NCBI RefSeq assembly: GCF_004117075.1
Contig: NZ_CP026721.1
Coordinates: 930,001 to 994,000 of the forward strand
From: Fervidobacterium changbaicum
GTDB taxonomy: Bacteria > Thermotogota > Thermotogae > Thermotogales > Fervidobacteriaceae
Direction of reading: 5' to 3'
Length of the DNA: 64,000 nt
Notes under the pieces: generated by a model
Told to the model about the DNA's origin: nothing
Databases searched by the model: none
Seen by the model: the letters and a program-made list of their open reading frames with translations, nothing else
Position numbers and translations under genes: made by a program
Part shown: one piece after another, positions 62,710 through 64,000 of the stretch
Numbering within the stretch: the stretch's first letter is position 1
Layout: every line of letters begins with the position of its first letter

Positions 62710-64000
62710 TCACTGAACCTTCCTTACACCTTCTGGGAATCCGAAGTAACCCTGGATACCATCAAGCATATTGTCAAATGGGAATTTGATTGATGTTCTG
62801 TAAGCCTCAATCAACGGGTTGGTGAAGAGAATTATATATGGTAAGTCTTCCGCGAGTATCTTTTGTGCTTCGAATATAGCTTTCCTTGCTTGTTCAAACG
62901 TATCTGCATATTCGAATTCTTCAACAAGTGCATCAAATTCTGGGTTGTTGTAACCTGGTGTGTTGAATCCATCTGGTGCCATTTCTTTACTGTGCCAGAA
63001 TGACCTGAAGTATGTTGGCACCCTTCCGATACCCCAACCAAGTATGTACATGTCGAAGTCAACTTCATCAAATGCTTTCGTACTAATTTCGTTGAAGTCT
63101 GTGAGCTTCAAGTTAAGTGGTATACCGATGTTCTTTGCCCATTGTTCGATGTACATTGCTGTCTGTGCTCTCATTGGGTCGTAGTCCATACCCGGTGAAA
63201 GGAGTGTAAGTGTTGGTACTGGCTTTCCGTCTGGACCTTTCAAACCTTTACCAGGTGTCTTAACTGGGTTCTTTGCATCTTTTGGATCGATAACTGGTTC
63301 TGTATCCCATTTGAATCCTGCTTTCTTGAGCAAGCTGACTGCAAGTTGATACCTTTCACCCATGCTGAGTCCTTCTCCGATGGTCTTAACAGCAGAGTTG
63401 TACCAGAAACTATTTGCTGGTGGTACTGGTGTTGCAAGTGGAATTGCTCTTCCTTGGAGCACTTGGTTACAAATGAAATCGCGGTCGATAAGTGCAGCTA
63501 TAGCTTGCCTGAATTCCTTAACATTCATTGGGAACTTTCTCATATTGAATGCAAGGTATCTGAATCCAAGTTGTGGGTTGGAAACTATCTTTATATCCTT
63601 TTGACCTTTGAGTTGTTCAGCCTCACCAGCGGTAAGTCCAACTGGGTTGTAAATATAGTCAATATCGCCAGCGATGAGAGCCTGGATAGCAACCTGTTTG
63701 TTACCGAATACCTTGTAAACAATTGTGTCTACAAATGGTCCATTCTCCACTTGAAGTGTGACAGGTTGTTTTGTGTCTCCAGTTGACCATTTGAAACCTG
63801 TTTTTGGGTTAACAATTGAGAACCCGCCACCTTTGTAGTAAATGTTCTTTTCACCGTATGCCCAGTATTTGTCATTTGGAACTTGTTTTACAACTTGCAC
63901 GAACGCACCTTTTTCAATCTTTCCAAGGTTGAGTGCCGTAATACCAGGGTCAATAACTTCTTGTGAAAGTAGCCATTTTACTGGGTCTTTTTGTTTCTTT
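62710..64000 (-). CDS. oppA: Extracellular solute-binding protein family 5 (OppA-type), C-terminal part
   Basis: At least 430 residues of a periplasmic binding protein; the frame is open to the window edge, so the start and signal peptide lie outside. Family 5 features are GDIDYIYNPVG, FRYLAFNMRKFPMNVKEFRQAIAAL (read in parts) with the conserved LIDRDFI, and the C-terminal LPYIILFTNPLIEAYR. It delivers the substrate to the OppB/OppC pair. The frame continues upstream of the in-frame GTG at 63900 (…DPGITALNLGKIEKGAF), which shows that GTG is not the true start. Substrate could be peptide or oligosaccharide. Confidence 0.92.
   Translation of the reverse strand, partial: KKQKDPVKWLLSQEVIDPGITALNLGKIEKGAFVQVVKQVPNDKYWAYGEKNIYYKGGGFSIVNPKTGFKWSTGDTKQPVTLQVENGPFVDTIVYKVFGNKQVAIQALIAGDIDYIYNPVGLTAGEAEQLKGQKDIKIVSNPQLGFRYLAFNMRKFPMNVKEFRQAIAALIDRDFICNQVLQGRAIPLATPVPPANSFWYNSAVKTIGEGLSMGERYQLAVSLLKKAGFKWDTEPVIDPKDAKNPVKTPGKGLKGPDGKPVPTLTLLSPGMDYDPMRAQTAMYIEQWAKNIGIPLNLKLTDFNEISTKAFDEVDFDMYILGWGIGRVPTYFRSFWHSKEMAPDGFNTPGYNNPEFDALVEEFEYADTFEQARKAIFEAQKILAEDLPYIILFTNPLIEAYRTSIKFPFDNMLDGIQGYFGFPEGVRKVQ

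Overview
The window looks like a chromosomal segment from a member of the Thermotogota, probably of the Fervidobacterium/Thermosipho side. This is inferred from gene content, not from a search. The indications are a DHH-CBS-nucleotidyltransferase fusion, a short-form RNase Z with a THGHVDH motif, a PPi-type phosphofructokinase, a lipoprotein alpha-amylase, a DUF59 protein next to glmM, and several predicted outer-sheath beta-barrels. Strong AGGAGGTG ribosome sites are the rule, GTG and TTG starts are frequent, and promoters are sigma-A-like or extended -10.

Positions 1-24.4 kb (all minus strand): the edge of an unknown membrane protein, yebC, clpP and tig. Then comes one continuous str-S10-spc-alpha ribosomal run read from rpsL (22.9 kb) to rplQ (3.0 kb). 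It includes fusA, tuf, secY, adk, map, infA, rpmJ and rpoA, starts at a clear promoter and ends at an intrinsic terminator. A G7/C7 hairpin sits inside it between tuf and rpsJ. tRNA-Gln and tRNA-Val (both with encoded CCA) and ldh lie upstream.

Positions 24.5-43.5 kb: a cytoplasmic GH13-like enzyme, tRNA-Ser, an MFS transporter, a ferritin-like protein and a thioredoxin-fold protein. A long minus-strand series follows (read from right to left): fchA-like, tgt, a beta-barrel protein, pyrR, an AIM24-family gene, [insertion sequence], glmM, DUF59, prmC, rplI, rnz, a phosphoesterase, the CCA-adding fusion and a class B PBP. The insertion sequence splits this series 28 bp upstream of glmM and has a predicted hairpin that hides its own ribosome site.

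Positions 43.5-48.8 kb: the large SRP RNA and RNase P RNA genes converge. Then come a MATE transporter and a HAD phosphatase (plus strand), a DUF1659/DUF2922 small-gene cluster, a small membrane protein, and PPi-dependent phosphofructokinase.

Positions 48.9-56.5 kb: an alpha-glucan capture locus at the cell surface. It holds a lipoprotein GH13 amylase, two further lipoproteins with carbohydrate-binding-like folds, a beta-barrel protein, and a protein with three AMPK/CBM48 glycogen-binding modules fused to a predicted beta-barrel. Two similar inverted repeats (TGGAA-N4-TTCCA) lie upstream of two of these genes. This locus is the best candidate for an undescribed system: a starch-binding apparatus analogous to Bacteroidetes Sus but without SusC/SusD homologues.

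Positions 56.6-64.0 kb: an Opp/Dpp-type ABC importer (oppA partial, B, C, D, F). Its OppC-like permease carries an extra segment of about 500 residues between its first membrane helix and its conserved permease core, and its OppB has an additional membrane-helix region at the N-terminus.
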